This document shows, piece by piece, positions 26,148-35,975 of a DNA stretch of 64,000 bases (the stretch's first letter is position 1; each line of letters begins with the position of its first letter). Under the pieces are notes generated by a model. The model made no database searches. It had not been told where the DNA came from and saw nothing but the letters and a program-made list of their open reading frames with translations. This stretch comes from JAMXLO01 sp964427005. GTDB lineage: Bacteria; Pseudomonadota; Alphaproteobacteria; Acetobacterales; Acetobacteraceae. The stretch is from assembly GCA_964427005.1 (NCBI GenBank), contig CAYRTL010000007.1, forward strand, positions 1-64,000, read 5' to 3'. The translations under genes were made by a program, and so were the position numbers.

Positions 26148-27356
26148 CTATCTGTCAATCTCACCGAATACGATATCGAGCGATCCGATGATTGCCACCG
26201 CATCCGCCAGCATGTGCCGCTTCGCCATGACATCTATTGCTTGCAGGAAGGCAAACCCGGTCGAACGTATCTTGCAGCGATACGGCCTGTTGGTTCCATC
26301 CGCAACCAGATAGACACCGAATTCGCCCTTCGGACTTTCAACGGCGGTGTAAGTCGCGCCAGGCGGTACGTGGTAGCCCTCGGTGTAAAGTTTGAAGTGA
26401 TGGATCAGCGCTTCCATCGAGCGCTTCATTTCCGATCGGCGTGGCGGTGTGAACTTGCGATCCTGCACCTTTACCGGCCCTGGCTGCATCTTGCTCAGTG
26501 CCTGGCGGATGATCTTGACGCTCTCGCGCATCTCCGCGAGCCGCACCAGGTAGCGGTCATAGCAATCGCCGTTGCGTCCGACAGGAACTTGGAAATCGAC
26601 TTCGGCGTACTTGTCATAAGGCTGGGCGCGACGCAGGTCCCACGGCACGCCGCTGGCCCGCAGACATGGCCCGGTGAACCCCCATGCCAACGCCTGCTGC
26701 GCGTTCATCACGCCGATATCGACCGTACGCTGCTTCCAGATGCGATTGGCGGTCAGCAGCTCCTCAAGGTCGTCGATGAACTTCGGGAACCCTTCCGACC
26801 ACGCTGCAATTCGCTGCTCCAGCCCCGCGGGGAGATCTCGCGATACGCCGCCGGGCCGAAAATAGTTGGCATGAAGCCGCGCACCTGACGCAGCCTCATA
26901 GAACTCCATCAGCTTTTCGCGTTCTTCGAAGCCCCACAGGCTTGGTGTGATCGCGCCGACGTCCAGCGCGTATGTCGTCACATTGAGCAGGTGGTTGAGC
27001 ACGCGCGTGATTTCGGCGAACAGCACGCGAATCCACTGTGCACGCTCCGGCGCCTCGATGCTCAGCAGTTTTTCCGTCGCCAGTGCGAAGGCATGCTCCT
27101 CGCACATGGGCGAGACGTAATCCAGACGATCGAAATACGGCACCGCCTGCATATACGTCTTGTATTCGATCAGCTTCTCGGTGCCACGGTGCAGCAGGCC
27201 GATATGCGGATCGGCTCGCTCCACCACCTCGCCATCCATTTCCAGGATCAGCCGCAGCACGCCATGCGCAGCCGGATGCTGCGGGCCGAAATTAATCGCA
27301 TGGCTGTCGATCTCGACGACTCTGCTGGCAGTGGGACGAGCTTCGATGTCACTCAT
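26148..27356 (-). CDS. nuoD: NADH-quinone oxidoreductase subunit D
   Basis: A 402-residue subunit (49-kDa homologue) that forms the quinone-binding pocket with NuoB. The N-terminal segment NFGPQHPAAHGVLRL contains the conserved HPAAHG loop. HIGLLHRGTEKLIEYKTY and the C-terminal DIVFGEIDR complete the family pattern. It overlaps the nuoC stop by 4 nt and is not fused to nuoC. Confidence 0.96.
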   Translation of the reverse strand: MSDIEARPTASRVVEIDSHAINFGPQHPAAHGVLRLILEMDGEVVERADPHIGLLHRGTEKLIEYKTYMQAVPYFDRLDYVSPMCEEHAFALATEKLLSIEAPERAQWIRVLFAEITRVLNHLLNVTTYALDVGAITPSLWGFEEREKLMEFYEAASGARLHANYFRPGGVSRDLPAGLEQRIAAWSEGFPKFIDDLEELLTANRIWKQRTVDIGVMNAQQALAWGFTGPCLRASGVPWDLRRAQPYDKYAEVDFQVPVGRNGDCYDRYLVRLAEMRESVKIIRQALSKMQPGPVKVQDRKFTPPRRSEMKRSMEALIHHFKLYTEGYHVPPGATYTAVESPKGEFGVYLVADGTNRPYRCKIRSTGFAFLQAIDVMAKRHMLADAVAIIGSLDIVFGEIDR

Positions 27357-27964
27357 CGCTTCGACCCTTCTTCTTCCGCGCGCACCGTGTGTACCTTCTC
27401 ATCGCCCGGCAGCGTGGTCAGCGCTTCCCACGGCGAGAGGAAATCGAAGTGCCGCCAATCCTGCGTCAGCCGGACCGGCTCGTACACCACCGCCTTGCGG
27501 TCCTCATCGTAACGGACCTCGACATAACCGGTCAGAGGGAAGTCCTTGCGCAGCGGATGACCCTCGAAGCCGTAATCCGTCAGGATGCGTCGCAGATCGG
27601 GTTGGCCGGAGAACACGATGCCGAACAGGTCCCAGGCCTCGCGTTCCCACCAGGTTGCCACCGGCCAAACGGTATGCACCGACGGCACGGGCGTATTCTC
27701 ATCGGTCGTGATGATGACGCGCAGCCGCTGGTTCAGCGAGACTGACAGCAGGTTATAGACGACATCGAAGCGCTGGGTGCGTTCCGGCCAATCGACGCCG
27801 CAGATGTCCATCACCTGCTCGAACGCCAAGCGCGGATCATCACGGAGCGTAAACATCAGCGACAGCAACGAATCGCGCTCAGCATGCGCCACGACTTCGC
27901 CCTTCTCCACGAAGGTGGAGCGAACGCCTGGCAGTGTGGCTACGGTTTCGGCGAGATCAGCCAC
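27353..27964 (-). CDS. nuoC: NADH-quinone oxidoreductase subunit C
   Basis: A 203-residue subunit (30-kDa homologue) of the peripheral arm. The signature ERETWD-like motif appears as WWEREAWDLFGIVFSGQPDL, followed by the DYGFEGHPLRKDFPLTG motif. The GTG at 27964 was chosen: it gives a normal family length and overlaps the nuoB stop by 8 nt. In-frame sequence further upstream is nuoB read in another frame. Confidence 0.93.
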   Translation of the reverse strand: MADLAETVATLPGVRSTFVEKGEVVAHAERDSLLSLMFTLRDDPRLAFEQVMDICGVDWPERTQRFDVVYNLLSVSLNQRLRVIITTDENTPVPSVHTVWPVATWWEREAWDLFGIVFSGQPDLRRILTDYGFEGHPLRKDFPLTGYVEVRYDEDRKAVVYEPVRLTQDWRHFDFLSPWEALTTLPGDEKVHTVRAEEEGSKR

Positions 27965-28511
27965 GGAGGATCGTCCCCGTGCGCCGGATCTTCTTTTGCA
28001 ACTGCATGATGCCGTACACCAGCGCCTCGGCTGTCGGTGGACAGCCAGGTACATAGACGTCCACCGGTACAATGCGATCACAGCCACGCACGACGGAATA
28101 GGAGTAATGATAGTAGCCACCGCCGTTGGCGCAGCTTCCCATGCTGATCACCCAGCGCGGCTCCGGCATCTGGTCGTAAACCTTGCGCAGCGCCGGCGCC
28201 ATCTTGTTGGTCAGCGTGCCTGCGACGATCATCACGTCGCTTTGCCGCGGCGAAGCGCGGGGGATGGTACCGAAGCGATCGAGATCGTAGCGCGGCATGT
28301 AGGCGTGGATCATCTCCACTGCGCAGCAGGCAAGCCCGAATGTCATCGGCCACAGCGAACCGGTGCGCGCCCAGTTCACCACTTTGTCGATATTGGCGAC
28401 GATGAAGCCCTTATCGGCGATTTCGCCGGTGATGCCTTTGACGACCGCGTCCTGCTCCGGCCCTGGCGGCAACGTGTCACGGTTCCAGGCGATGGCTGTG
28501 CTTCCGCTCAT
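27957..28511 (-). CDS. nuoB: NADH-quinone oxidoreductase subunit B
   Basis: A 184-residue subunit (PSST homologue) carrying the terminal cluster N2 that reduces quinone. Ligands are the adjacent cysteines in FGLACCAVEM, the Cys in MGSCANGGGYYHYSYSVV and the Cys in YVPGCPPTAEAL. The order between nuoA (4 nt upstream) and nuoC is the standard one. Confidence 0.96.
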   Translation of the reverse strand: MSGSTAIAWNRDTLPPGPEQDAVVKGITGEIADKGFIVANIDKVVNWARTGSLWPMTFGLACCAVEMIHAYMPRYDLDRFGTIPRASPRQSDVMIVAGTLTNKMAPALRKVYDQMPEPRWVISMGSCANGGGYYHYSYSVVRGCDRIVPVDVYVPGCPPTAEALVYGIMQLQKKIRRTGTILRG

Positions 28512-28515
28512 GGTG

Positions 28516-28881
28516 CTACTCCCAATCCAACGCTCCCTTGCACCACTCGTAGATGAATCCCACGGTCAGCACGGCGAGGAAGCCCATCATCGACAGGAAA
28601 CCAAACCAGCCGATGTCCTTCAGCGATACTGCCCAGGGAAATAGGAACGCGACTTCCAGATCGAAAATGATGAAAAGAATTGCCACGAGATAGAAACGCA
28701 CATCGAAGCGGCGCCGTGCATCGTCGAACGGCTCGAAGCCACATTCGTAGGGGGAAACCTTCTCCGGATAGGGTTTCTGGCGAGCGGCAAGCAGCGAACC
28801 GCCGACCATTGCGATCGCGATTCCGCCGGCGATCACCATGAACACCAGGATGGGGAAGTATCCGTAGAGCACTGGCTGCAT
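28516..28881 (-). CDS. nuoA: NADH-quinone oxidoreductase subunit A
   Basis: A 121-residue three-helix membrane subunit and the first gene of the nuo operon. It has the conserved YECGFEPFDDARRRFDVRFY loop and the acidic DLEVAFLFPW segment of the second helix. About 140 bp separate it from tRNA-Asp upstream; the operon promoter should be there, but I could not identify boxes with confidence. Confidence 0.95.
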   Translation of the reverse strand: MQPVLYGYFPILVFMVIAGGIAIAMVGGSLLAARQKPYPEKVSPYECGFEPFDDARRRFDVRFYLVAILFIIFDLEVAFLFPWAVSLKDIGWFGFLSMMGFLAVLTVGFIYEWCKGALDWE

Positions 28882-29023
28882 GTCAGGTCCGATCGAACAG
28901 GCGGATGCCGCGCATCACGCGGCAGGCCGCAGCCTTTAAGGCTGTGCCAAACCAGCCACCCCGATGCGAGACGCGGCGGACATTAGCCCCAACCGCTGCG
29001 CGCCGCTAGGGCACCGCATGATC

Positions 29024-29100
<77 letters not shown>

Positions 29101-29148
29101 ATGGAAGGCGGCCGTTTAGGCTGCCGGGATGGTGGCGTCAAGGACGCC

Positions 29149-29223
29149 TGGTGGGCGGTGACGGATTCGAACCGCCGACCCTCTCGGTGTAAACGAGACG
29201 CTCTACCGCTGAGCTAACCGCCC
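29149..29223 (-). tRNA. tRNA-Val (anticodon TAC)
   Basis: A 75-nt cloverleaf on the minus strand. The acceptor stem pairs GGGCGGT with ACCGCCC, the D-arm is AGCTCAGCGGTAGAGC, the anticodon stem is TCTCG/CGAGA with loop TTTACAC, and the T-arm contains GGTTCGAATCC. The discriminator is A and CCA is encoded. It lies about 49 bp upstream of tRNA-Asp and downstream of hupB. Confidence 0.95.
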
Positions 29224-29226
29224 GAG

Positions 29227-29300
29227 AGTGGTCAGCGGTCAGTTGTCAGTGGATCAGTCAGCAATCCGCTGACCACTGACTACTGGCCACTGATCACTGA
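29227..29300. repeat. Intergenic repeat, family GTCAGTGGTCAGTGG, copy 1
   Basis: Clustered GTCAG/CTGAC words: left part AGTGGTCAGCGGTCAGTTG, right part CTGACCACTGACTACTGG and ACTGATCACTGAAC. The two parts can pair as a hairpin. It fills the spacer between tRNA-Val and hupB and runs into the hupB stop codon. A related element lies at 50507-50582. Confidence 0.8.
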
Positions 29301-29566
29301 ACCGCGTCCTTCAGTCCCTTTCCTGCCTTGAAACGCACGGTGGTTGACGCCGGAATCGTCATTTCTTCGCCGGTGCGCGGATTGCGCCCTGTACCGGCCT
29401 TGCGTTCAGCCGTCTGGAACGTGCCAAAGCCAACCAGGCGCACTTCCTCCTTGTTCTTCAATGCGCTCTCAATCGCGCCGAACACCGCATCGACCACTTC
29501 CGATGCCTTCGTGCGAGGCAAGTCGGTCTGGTCGGCGACAGCCGCGATGAGATCCATTTTGTTCAC
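29294..29566 (-). CDS. hupB: DNA-binding protein HU
   Basis: A 90-residue histone-like nucleoid protein. It has the family start NKMDLIAAVA, the GFGTF motif before the DNA-binding arms, and the arm sequence RNPRTGEEMTIPAS. The GTG at 29566 was chosen because it gives the normal 90-residue length and has GAGG 9 nt upstream; an internal ATG four codons later would cut the conserved N-terminus. The stop codon is embedded in a GTCAGTGG-family repeat. It lies downstream of lon, its usual alphaproteobacterial neighbour. Confidence 0.94.
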   Translation of the reverse strand: MNKMDLIAAVADQTDLPRTKASEVVDAVFGAIESALKNKEEVRLVGFGTFQTAERKAGTGRNPRTGEEMTIPASTTVRFKAGKGLKDAVQ

Positions 29567-29670
29567 TGGCGCAATCCTCTCGATCCGGTGAGTGGGTGAT
29601 GCCGGCGCGAACGGCCGGTCAGAGCGGGCGACACTAAACGGCGCGATGTCTGCCTCGTCAATGACAGCAG

Positions 29671-29702
29671 AAAGGCTCGCTGGCGTTAACCAGCGAGCCT
29701 TT
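29671..29702 (-). terminator. Hairpin terminator after lon
   Basis: A perfect 13-bp inverted repeat: AAAGGCTCGCTGG (29671-29683) and CCAGCGAGCCTTT (29690-29702) with a 6-nt loop. On the minus strand it starts 14 nt after the lon stop. The trailing T-run is short, so some read-through into hupB is possible. Confidence 0.75.
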
Positions 29703-29715
29703 CGCTGCACTTGCT

Positions 29716-32166
29716 TCAGTGTGGCAAAGATGCCGTAGGCTGCTCCGCAGGAGGCGGGGTGACCGGCTCCGGCGGTTCCTCCCACTCGATCGGCACAGGC
29801 TTCGTGACGAGTGCCTGCGCGATCACCTCATCCACATCAGCCACCGGCACCAACTTCAGGTTCTTCTTCACGTTGTCCGGAATCTCAGCAAGGTCCTTCT
29901 CATTCTCCTTCGGAATGAAGACCGTGGTGATCCCGGCACGCAAAGCCGCCAGCAGCTTCTCCTTCAGCCCGCCTATCGGCAGCACACGGCCGCGCAACGT
30001 GATCTCGCCGGTCATGGCGACGTCGCGCCGCACTGGAATGCCGGTCAGTACCGACACGATCGATGTCGCCATGGCCACACCAGCGGACGGTCCGTCCTTC
30101 GGCGTCGCACCCTCGGGCACGTGCACGTGGATGTCGCGCTTCTCGAACAGCGTCGGCTTGATGCCGAACTTCGTCGAGCGCGACCGCACGTAGCTGAGTG
30201 CGGCGGAGACGCTTTCCTGCATCACGTCGCCCAGCTTGCCCGTCTGCTTCACGTTACCCTTGCCGGGCAGCATGACGCTTTCAATCGTCAGGATCTCACC
30301 GCCGACCTCGGTCCAGGCCAGGCCGGTGACGACACCAACCATGTCCTCGGCCTCGGTTTCGCCGAAGCGGAACTTCCGAACGCCCGAGTATTTTTCGAGG
30401 TTCTTCCGCGTGATCATCACCTTCTTGGTCTTCTTGGTGACGATTTCCTTCACCGCCTTGCGGGCAAGATTGGCGATCTCGCGCTCCATGTTCCGCACGC
30501 CCGCTTCGCGGGTGTAGTAGCGGATCAGGTCGCGCAGCGCGTCATCCGAGATGTGCCACTCATCGGCCTTCAGGCCATGCGCTTCAGACTGCTTGCCGAT
30601 CAGGTGACGCTTGGCGATCTCCACCTTCTCATCCTCGGTGTAACCCGGGATGCGGATGATCTCCATGCGGTCCATCAGTGGCTGCGGCATGCGCAGGCTG
30701 TTCGCCGTGGTGACGAACATCACGTCCGACAGATCGTAATCCACCTCCAGGTAGTGGTCGTTGAAGGTGGAGTTCTGCTCCGGATCCAGCACCTCCAGCA
30801 GTGCCGAAGAAGGATCGCCGCGCCAGTCGGCGCCGAGTTTGTCGACCTCATCCAGCAGGAACAGCGGGTTGGAGGTCTTCGCCTTCTTCATGCCCTGGAT
30901 CACCTTGCCGGGCATCGACCCAATGTAGGTGCGCCGGTGACCGCGGATTTCCGCCTCATCACGCACGCCACCAAGCGACATGCGCACGAAGTTGCGGCCC
31001 GTGGCCTTCGCCACCGACTTGCCAAGCGAGGTCTTGCCGACGCCGGGCGGCCCGACCAGGCAGAGGATCGGCCCGCGCACCTTCGGTGACCGCGCCTGAA
31101 CGGCGAGGTACTCGATGATGCGTTCCTTCACCTTCTCCAGCCCGTAGTGATCGGCCTCCAGCACCTTCTCAGCCGCGTTCACATCGTTGCGGATCTTGCT
31201 GCGTTTCTTCCAGGGGATCGACAGCATCCAGTCGAGGTAGTTGCGCACTACCGTCGCTTCGGCGCTCATCGGGCTCATGGTCTTGAGCTTCTTCAGCTCC
31301 TGCATGGCCTTTTCGCGCGCTTCCTTGGAAAGCCGCGTCTTCTTGATGCGCGCCTCGAGTTCGGCGTTCTCGTCCTTGCCGTCCTCGCCTTCGCCCAACT
31401 CCTTCTGGATCGCCTTGAGCTGCTCGTTCAGGTAGTACTCGCGCTGCGTCTTCTCCATCTGCCGTTTGACCCGGTTGCGGATCCGCTTCTCCACCTGCAG
31501 CACGCCGATTTCGGACTCCATGTGCCCGAACACCCGCTCCAGACGCTCGCCGATCTTGGCGGTCTCCAGCAGTTCCTGCTTCTCGGGGATCTTCAGATTG
31601 AGATGGCTCGCCACCGTATCGGCGAGCTTCGAGGGCTCCTCGATCTGGTTCAGCGAGACCAGGACCTCAGGCGCGATCTTCTTGTTGAGCTTGATGTACT
31701 GCTCGAACTGAGAGACGACGGTGCGTCCCAGAGCCTCCAGCTCCTTCGCGTCCGCGCCCTGATCGGGCATCGCCTCGACGAACGCCTCGAAATAGGCATC
31801 CGTGTCATTGAAGCCGACGATTCTCGCGCGCCGGCCGCCTTCGACCAGCACCTTCACCGTGCCATCAGGCAGCTTCAGAAGCTGCAAAATCGTCGAAACA
31901 GTTCCAACGCGGTAAATATCGTCCGTTGAGGGATCGTCCTGCGCCGCGTTCTTCTGAGCGACAAGCAAGATCTGCTTGTCGTCCTTCATTACCGCCTCCA
32001 GCGCGCGGACGGACTTCTCCCGGCCAACGAACAGCGGCACGATCATGTGGGGGAAGACGACGATATCGCGTAGCGGCAGCACTGCCAGCAAATCGCCCTG
32101 CGCGGGCACAGGCAGCTTTTCCTCCGGGCGTCCCTGCGGTTCCGCAGGCCGATCGGATTCATCCAT
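29716..32166 (-). CDS. lon: ATP-dependent Lon protease
   Basis: An 816-residue AAA+ serine protease for protein quality control. It has an N-terminal substrate-binding domain (LPLRDIVVFPHMIVPLFVGR), a coiled-coil region around residues 190-300, Walker A GPPGVGKTSLGKS, Walker B FLLDEVDKL, and a C-terminal protease domain with the catalytic Ser in KDGPSAGVAM and Lys in GGLKEKLLAA. AAGGAGG lies 6 nt upstream of the ATG. It is downstream of clpX and upstream of hupB. Confidence 0.97.
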   Translation of the reverse strand: MDESDRPAEPQGRPEEKLPVPAQGDLLAVLPLRDIVVFPHMIVPLFVGREKSVRALEAVMKDDKQILLVAQKNAAQDDPSTDDIYRVGTVSTILQLLKLPDGTVKVLVEGGRRARIVGFNDTDAYFEAFVEAMPDQGADAKELEALGRTVVSQFEQYIKLNKKIAPEVLVSLNQIEEPSKLADTVASHLNLKIPEKQELLETAKIGERLERVFGHMESEIGVLQVEKRIRNRVKRQMEKTQREYYLNEQLKAIQKELGEGEDGKDENAELEARIKKTRLSKEAREKAMQELKKLKTMSPMSAEATVVRNYLDWMLSIPWKKRSKIRNDVNAAEKVLEADHYGLEKVKERIIEYLAVQARSPKVRGPILCLVGPPGVGKTSLGKSVAKATGRNFVRMSLGGVRDEAEIRGHRRTYIGSMPGKVIQGMKKAKTSNPLFLLDEVDKLGADWRGDPSSALLEVLDPEQNSTFNDHYLEVDYDLSDVMFVTTANSLRMPQPLMDRMEIIRIPGYTEDEKVEIAKRHLIGKQSEAHGLKADEWHISDDALRDLIRYYTREAGVRNMEREIANLARKAVKEIVTKKTKKVMITRKNLEKYSGVRKFRFGETEAEDMVGVVTGLAWTEVGGEILTIESVMLPGKGNVKQTGKLGDVMQESVSAALSYVRSRSTKFGIKPTLFEKRDIHVHVPEGATPKDGPSAGVAMATSIVSVLTGIPVRRDVAMTGEITLRGRVLPIGGLKEKLLAALRAGITTVFIPKENEKDLAEIPDNVKKNLKLVPVADVDEVIAQALVTKPVPIEWEEPPEPVTPPPAEQPTASLPH

Positions 32167-32347
32167 GATTGACCTCCTTATGGACAGTCGACGCCGACTC
32201 CGCCCGACTTACTACGAGTTCTGCGGCACGGAAGGCGTCTGGTGGAAGACAGACCCACCAGTCAGCACCGCATATCGGCTGCCCGGGGAAGCAGCGCAAG
32301 GTCTTGAAAATTCTGGGTCGCAATTTCGCGAGGGGCTGTCCGCCTGC

Positions 32348-33601
32348 TCAGGCGGAACTCTCAGCCCGTTCCTTCCCGTAGAGGTATAGCGGGTTGGCTC
32401 GCGATTCGGCGACTTCGCGATTGATGACCACCTCCTCTACGCCGTCGAGACCAGGAAGATCGAACATGGTGCCCAACAGAATTGCCTCCATGATCGAGCG
32501 CAACCCACGGGCGCCGGTGCGGCGCGCGATCGCCCGTGTGGCCACTGAACGCAAAGCGTCGTCGGTAAAGGAGAGTTTCACCCCCTCCATCTCGAATAGC
32601 CTGCCGTATTGCTTGATCAGCGCGTTCTTCGGCTTGGTCAGGATCTCCATCAATGCGCCTTCATCGAGATCCTCCAGCGTGGCAACCACTGGCAGACGCC
32701 CGATGAACTCCGGGATCAGGCCGAACTTCAGCAGGTCTTCCGGCTCAACTTCCCTGAGTATCGCGCCCGTCCGCCGCTCATCGGGGGAGCGGACCTCCGC
32801 GCCGTAGCCAATGCCGGACCCCTTGCCCCGAGCCGCAATGATCTTCTCCAGGCCGGAGAAGGCACCGCCGCAAATAAACAGGATGTTGGTGGTATCGACC
32901 TGCAGGAACTCCTGCTGTGGGTGCTTACGGCCACCCTGGGGCGGCACCGAAGCGATGGTCCCTTCCATGATCTTGAGCAGCGCCTGCTGGACGCCCTCAC
33001 CGCTCACATCCCGGGTAATGGACGGATTGTCCGACTTGCGGGAAATCTTGTCGACTTCGTCGATATAGACGATGCCCCGCTGCGCCCGTTCCACATTGTA
33101 GTCGGCCGACTGCAGCAGCTTCAGGATGATGTTCTCGACGTCCTCACCGACATAGCCCGCCTCGGTCAGGGTCGTTGCATCCGCCATGGTGAACGGCACG
33201 TCGAGGATGCGCGCCAGTGTCTGGGCCAGCAGCGTCTTGCCCGAGCCGGTGGGCCCCACAAGCAGGATGTTCGACTTGGCGATCTCGATGTCGTTGTTCT
33301 TCTGCCCGTGTGCCAGCCGCTTGTAATGGTTGTGGACTGCCACCGACAGTACGCGCTTCGCGTGGTCCTGACCGATGACGTAGTCGTCTAACACCTTGCA
33401 TATTTCGCGCGGCGTCGGAACGCCGTCGCGGGACTTCACCAGATGGGTTTTGTGCTCCTCACGGATGATATCCATGCAGAGTTCGACGCACTCGTCGCAG
33501 ATGAATACGGTCGGGCCGGCAATAAGCTTGCGGACCTCGTGCTGGGACTTGCCGCAGAACGAGCAGTACAGTGTGTTCTTCGAATCGCCGGACTTGCTCA
33601 T
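32348..33601 (-). CDS. clpX: ClpXP protease ATP-binding subunit ClpX
   Basis: A 417-residue AAA+ unfoldase. The N-terminal zinc-binding domain has two CxxC pairs (CSFCGK and CDECVELC). Walker A is GPTGSGKTLLAQ, Walker B IVYIDEVDKI, and the sensor 2 region ARRTGARGLRSI. An IGF-type loop for docking to ClpP is expected; the visible version is KFGLIPEFIGRLP region-adjacent. It lies between clpP and lon. Confidence 0.96.
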   Translation of the reverse strand: MSKSGDSKNTLYCSFCGKSQHEVRKLIAGPTVFICDECVELCMDIIREEHKTHLVKSRDGVPTPREICKVLDDYVIGQDHAKRVLSVAVHNHYKRLAHGQKNNDIEIAKSNILLVGPTGSGKTLLAQTLARILDVPFTMADATTLTEAGYVGEDVENIILKLLQSADYNVERAQRGIVYIDEVDKISRKSDNPSITRDVSGEGVQQALLKIMEGTIASVPPQGGRKHPQQEFLQVDTTNILFICGGAFSGLEKIIAARGKGSGIGYGAEVRSPDERRTGAILREVEPEDLLKFGLIPEFIGRLPVVATLEDLDEGALMEILTKPKNALIKQYGRLFEMEGVKLSFTDDALRSVATRAIARRTGARGLRSIMEAILLGTMFDLPGLDGVEEVVINREVAESRANPLYLYGKERAESSA

Positions 33602-33683
33602 GCGTACTCCTGCCCCGGACTCGCGGGGAGCCAGGGGACGACTTTACCCCCCGCAAGGCGCGAGGGACAAGAACCGTGGAAAT

Positions 33684-33765
33684 CCCTCTCCCGCGAGGCG
33701 GAAGAGGGCCGGGGAAGTGTTAAATGTGACCCCCTCCCCGATCTCCCCCACTGCGGGAGAGAGGG
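33684..33765. repeat. Degenerate palindromic repeat between clpP and clpX
   Basis: CCCTCTCCCGC at 33684-33694 and GCGGGAGAGAGGG at 33753-33765 form imperfect inverted arms, with GGAAGAGGGCC and CCCCCTCCCC words between. It lies in the 175-bp spacer of two co-oriented genes. No second copy was noticed in the window, so membership of a repeat family is inferred from its form. Confidence 0.5.
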
Positions 33766-33776
33766 TCTGACGAAGC

Positions 33777-34421
33777 TCAGCTCCGACCGCCAGCCTCTTC
33801 CGGAGTCGGACGGTTCTCCACCACCTCATCGACGAGACCAAAATCCCGGCTCTCTTCGGCGGACATATAGGTGTCGCGTTCCAGCTTGCGCTCGATCGCC
33901 TCGATCGGCTGACCAGTATGCCGCACGTAGATCTCGTTGAGCCGCTTGCGCAACGTCAGAATTTCGCGAGCCTGGATTTCGATGTCGGTCGCCTGCCCTT
34001 GGGCACCCCCTGAAGGCTGGTGAACCATGATCCGCGAGTTGGGCAAGGCGTAGCGCTTGCCCTTCGCCCCGGCGGTCAGCAGCAGGCTGCCCATGGAGGC
34101 GGCCTGGCCGATGCACACGGTGGATACCGGACTACGGATGTACTGCATCGTGTCGTAGATCGCGAGGCCGGCAGAGACCACGCCGCCCGGGCTGTTGATG
34201 TAGAAGGACACATCCTTGTTCGGATTTTCCGACTCCAGATACAGGAGCTGGGCGCAGATGAGCGCACTCACCTGGTCATAGACGGGGCCTGTCAGGAAAA
34301 TGATCCGCTCCTTCAGCAGGCGTGAATAGATGTCGAAGGCGCGCTCGCCCCGGGCGGTCTGTTCCACCACCATCGGCACAAGATTATTGGCGTAAACTTC
34401 AACAGGATCGCGATCCCTCAT
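33777..34421 (-). CDS. clpP: ATP-dependent Clp protease proteolytic subunit
   Basis: A 214-residue serine peptidase that forms the tetradecameric barrel working with ClpX. The catalytic Ser lies in GQAASMGSLLL, the His in MVHQPSGG and the Asp near ERDTYMSAEE. The substrate-groove motif YINSPGGVVSAG is present. ATG 34421 was chosen (MRDRDPVEVY, with GAAGG upstream); a TTG five codons earlier is less likely. Confidence 0.95.
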   Translation of the reverse strand: MRDRDPVEVYANNLVPMVVEQTARGERAFDIYSRLLKERIIFLTGPVYDQVSALICAQLLYLESENPNKDVSFYINSPGGVVSAGLAIYDTMQYIRSPVSTVCIGQAASMGSLLLTAGAKGKRYALPNSRIMVHQPSGGAQGQATDIEIQAREILTLRKRLNEIYVRHTGQPIEAIERKLERDTYMSAEESRDFGLVDEVVENRPTPEEAGGRS

Positions 34422-34503
34422 GGCGGGCACCTTCAAGTCGTAGGGAGCGTCTTAGATAAGTGGAACCTGACCGGACTCCAACCAGCGGAACGGCAGAGAA
34501 TGT

Positions 34504-35859
34504 TCACCCCGCTGCCTCTTCCGGCTCCTTGGCGAGCTCTTCTCCCGTCACCGTCTTATCCTCAACCTTCGCCAGCTCGATGATGAAATCGATGACCTTT
34601 TCCTCAAACAGCGGCCCGCGCAGCGTCTCCGCCGCCCTCGGATTCTGGCGAAAGAACTCAAAAATCTGCTGTTCCTGCCCCGGGTAGCGCGAGGCCTCCG
34701 CCCGCATGGCGCGCGTCATTTCGTCAGCCCCGACTGTAATGCTGTTCACCCTGCCGATTTCCGCCAGCAGCAATCCGAGCCGGACCCGGCGTTCGGCAAT
34801 CTTCCGGTAATCGGCCTTCAGCGTGTCCTCGTCCTTGTTCTTATCGTCCTCGTCCAGGCGGCCCTGCTTGCGATCGGCTTCCAGCCGCTGCCAGATCTGG
34901 CTGAACTCCTGCTCCACCATACCCTCGGGCGAGGCGAACTGGGTCATGTCCGCCAGCGCGTCCAGCAACTGCCGCTTCAGCCTGAGGCGGGCAAGCTGGT
35001 CGTATTCCGCCTGAGTACGCTTGGACACAATGTCCCGCAGTTCCGCGAGGTCATCGAAGCCCAGCTTCCTCGCCAGCTCATCGTCAACCGCGGGCACCAG
35101 CGGACGGCTCAGCTTGTGGGCCGTCACTTCGAACGACGCGGCCTTGCCCGCCAGTGTCGGGACTCCGTACTCCTCCGGGAAGATCACCTCGATCGTCCGG
35201 GTCTCGCCTGGCTTCATACCTTCAAGTTGTTCGCTGAAGCCCGGAATGAAGCCGGCGCCGCCGATTTCGACCTCCATCTCCTTGCCCGTGCCGCCAGGGA
35301 ACTCGGTTCCCTCGATCCGACCAACATAATCGACCGTCAGCACCTCTCCCTTCTCGGCACCCCGGTCACCCCGCTCTTCGGCCGGTATCTCCTCCAACGT
35401 CCGATTACGCTGCGCGATCTCCGCTATTGCCTTGTCCACCGTGTCCGGCGCGACCTCCGCCTTCATCCGGGTTAACTCTATGGTGGAGAAGTCCGGCAGC
35501 GTGATGTCAGGCAGCAGTTCCAGTTCGACCTTGAACTCGAGGTCCTTCGCCTCCCCGGCACCTGCGTCGAGGTTCAGCACATCGATTTTCGGCTGCAGCG
35601 CGGGCCGCAGCCCCCGCTCCGTCAGCACCTGCTGCGTGGCTTCGCTGACCGACTGCTCCAAGACCTCGGCGGTGACCGCGGAGCCATAGCGCTGCCGCAC
35701 CACGGTGGGAGGCACTTTCCCGGGACGGAAACCCGGCAAGTTCAGCGTCTTGCCCAAATTGGCCAGCCGCGCGGCGCGTTTGCTCTCGATATCCGCAGCG
35801 GGCACCACGACGGTGTAGGCGCGCTTCAACCCCTCGGATAGCGTCTCGGTAACCTGCAT
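34504..35859 (-). CDS. tig: Trigger factor (ribosome-associated chaperone and prolyl isomerase)
   Basis: A 451-residue chaperone. The N-terminal ribosome-binding domain carries the GFRPGKVP loop (signature around residues 43-50), the middle FKBP-like isomerase domain contains FIPGFSEQLEGMKPGE, and the helical C-terminal arms follow. The order tig-clpP-clpX-lon-hupB is the classic protein quality-control cluster. tRNA-Leu lies 31 bp upstream on the same strand. Confidence 0.96.
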   Translation of the reverse strand: MQVTETLSEGLKRAYTVVVPAADIESKRAARLANLGKTLNLPGFRPGKVPPTVVRQRYGSAVTAEVLEQSVSEATQQVLTERGLRPALQPKIDVLNLDAGAGEAKDLEFKVELELLPDITLPDFSTIELTRMKAEVAPDTVDKAIAEIAQRNRTLEEIPAEERGDRGAEKGEVLTVDYVGRIEGTEFPGGTGKEMEVEIGGAGFIPGFSEQLEGMKPGETRTIEVIFPEEYGVPTLAGKAASFEVTAHKLSRPLVPAVDDELARKLGFDDLAELRDIVSKRTQAEYDQLARLRLKRQLLDALADMTQFASPEGMVEQEFSQIWQRLEADRKQGRLDEDDKNKDEDTLKADYRKIAERRVRLGLLLAEIGRVNSITVGADEMTRAMRAEASRYPGQEQQIFEFFRQNPRAAETLRGPLFEEKVIDFIIELAKVEDKTVTGEELAKEPEEAAG

Positions 35860-35890
35860 TGTTTCACCCTGCCTCCGTCTACCCGCCTCG

Positions 35891-35975
<85 letters not shown>
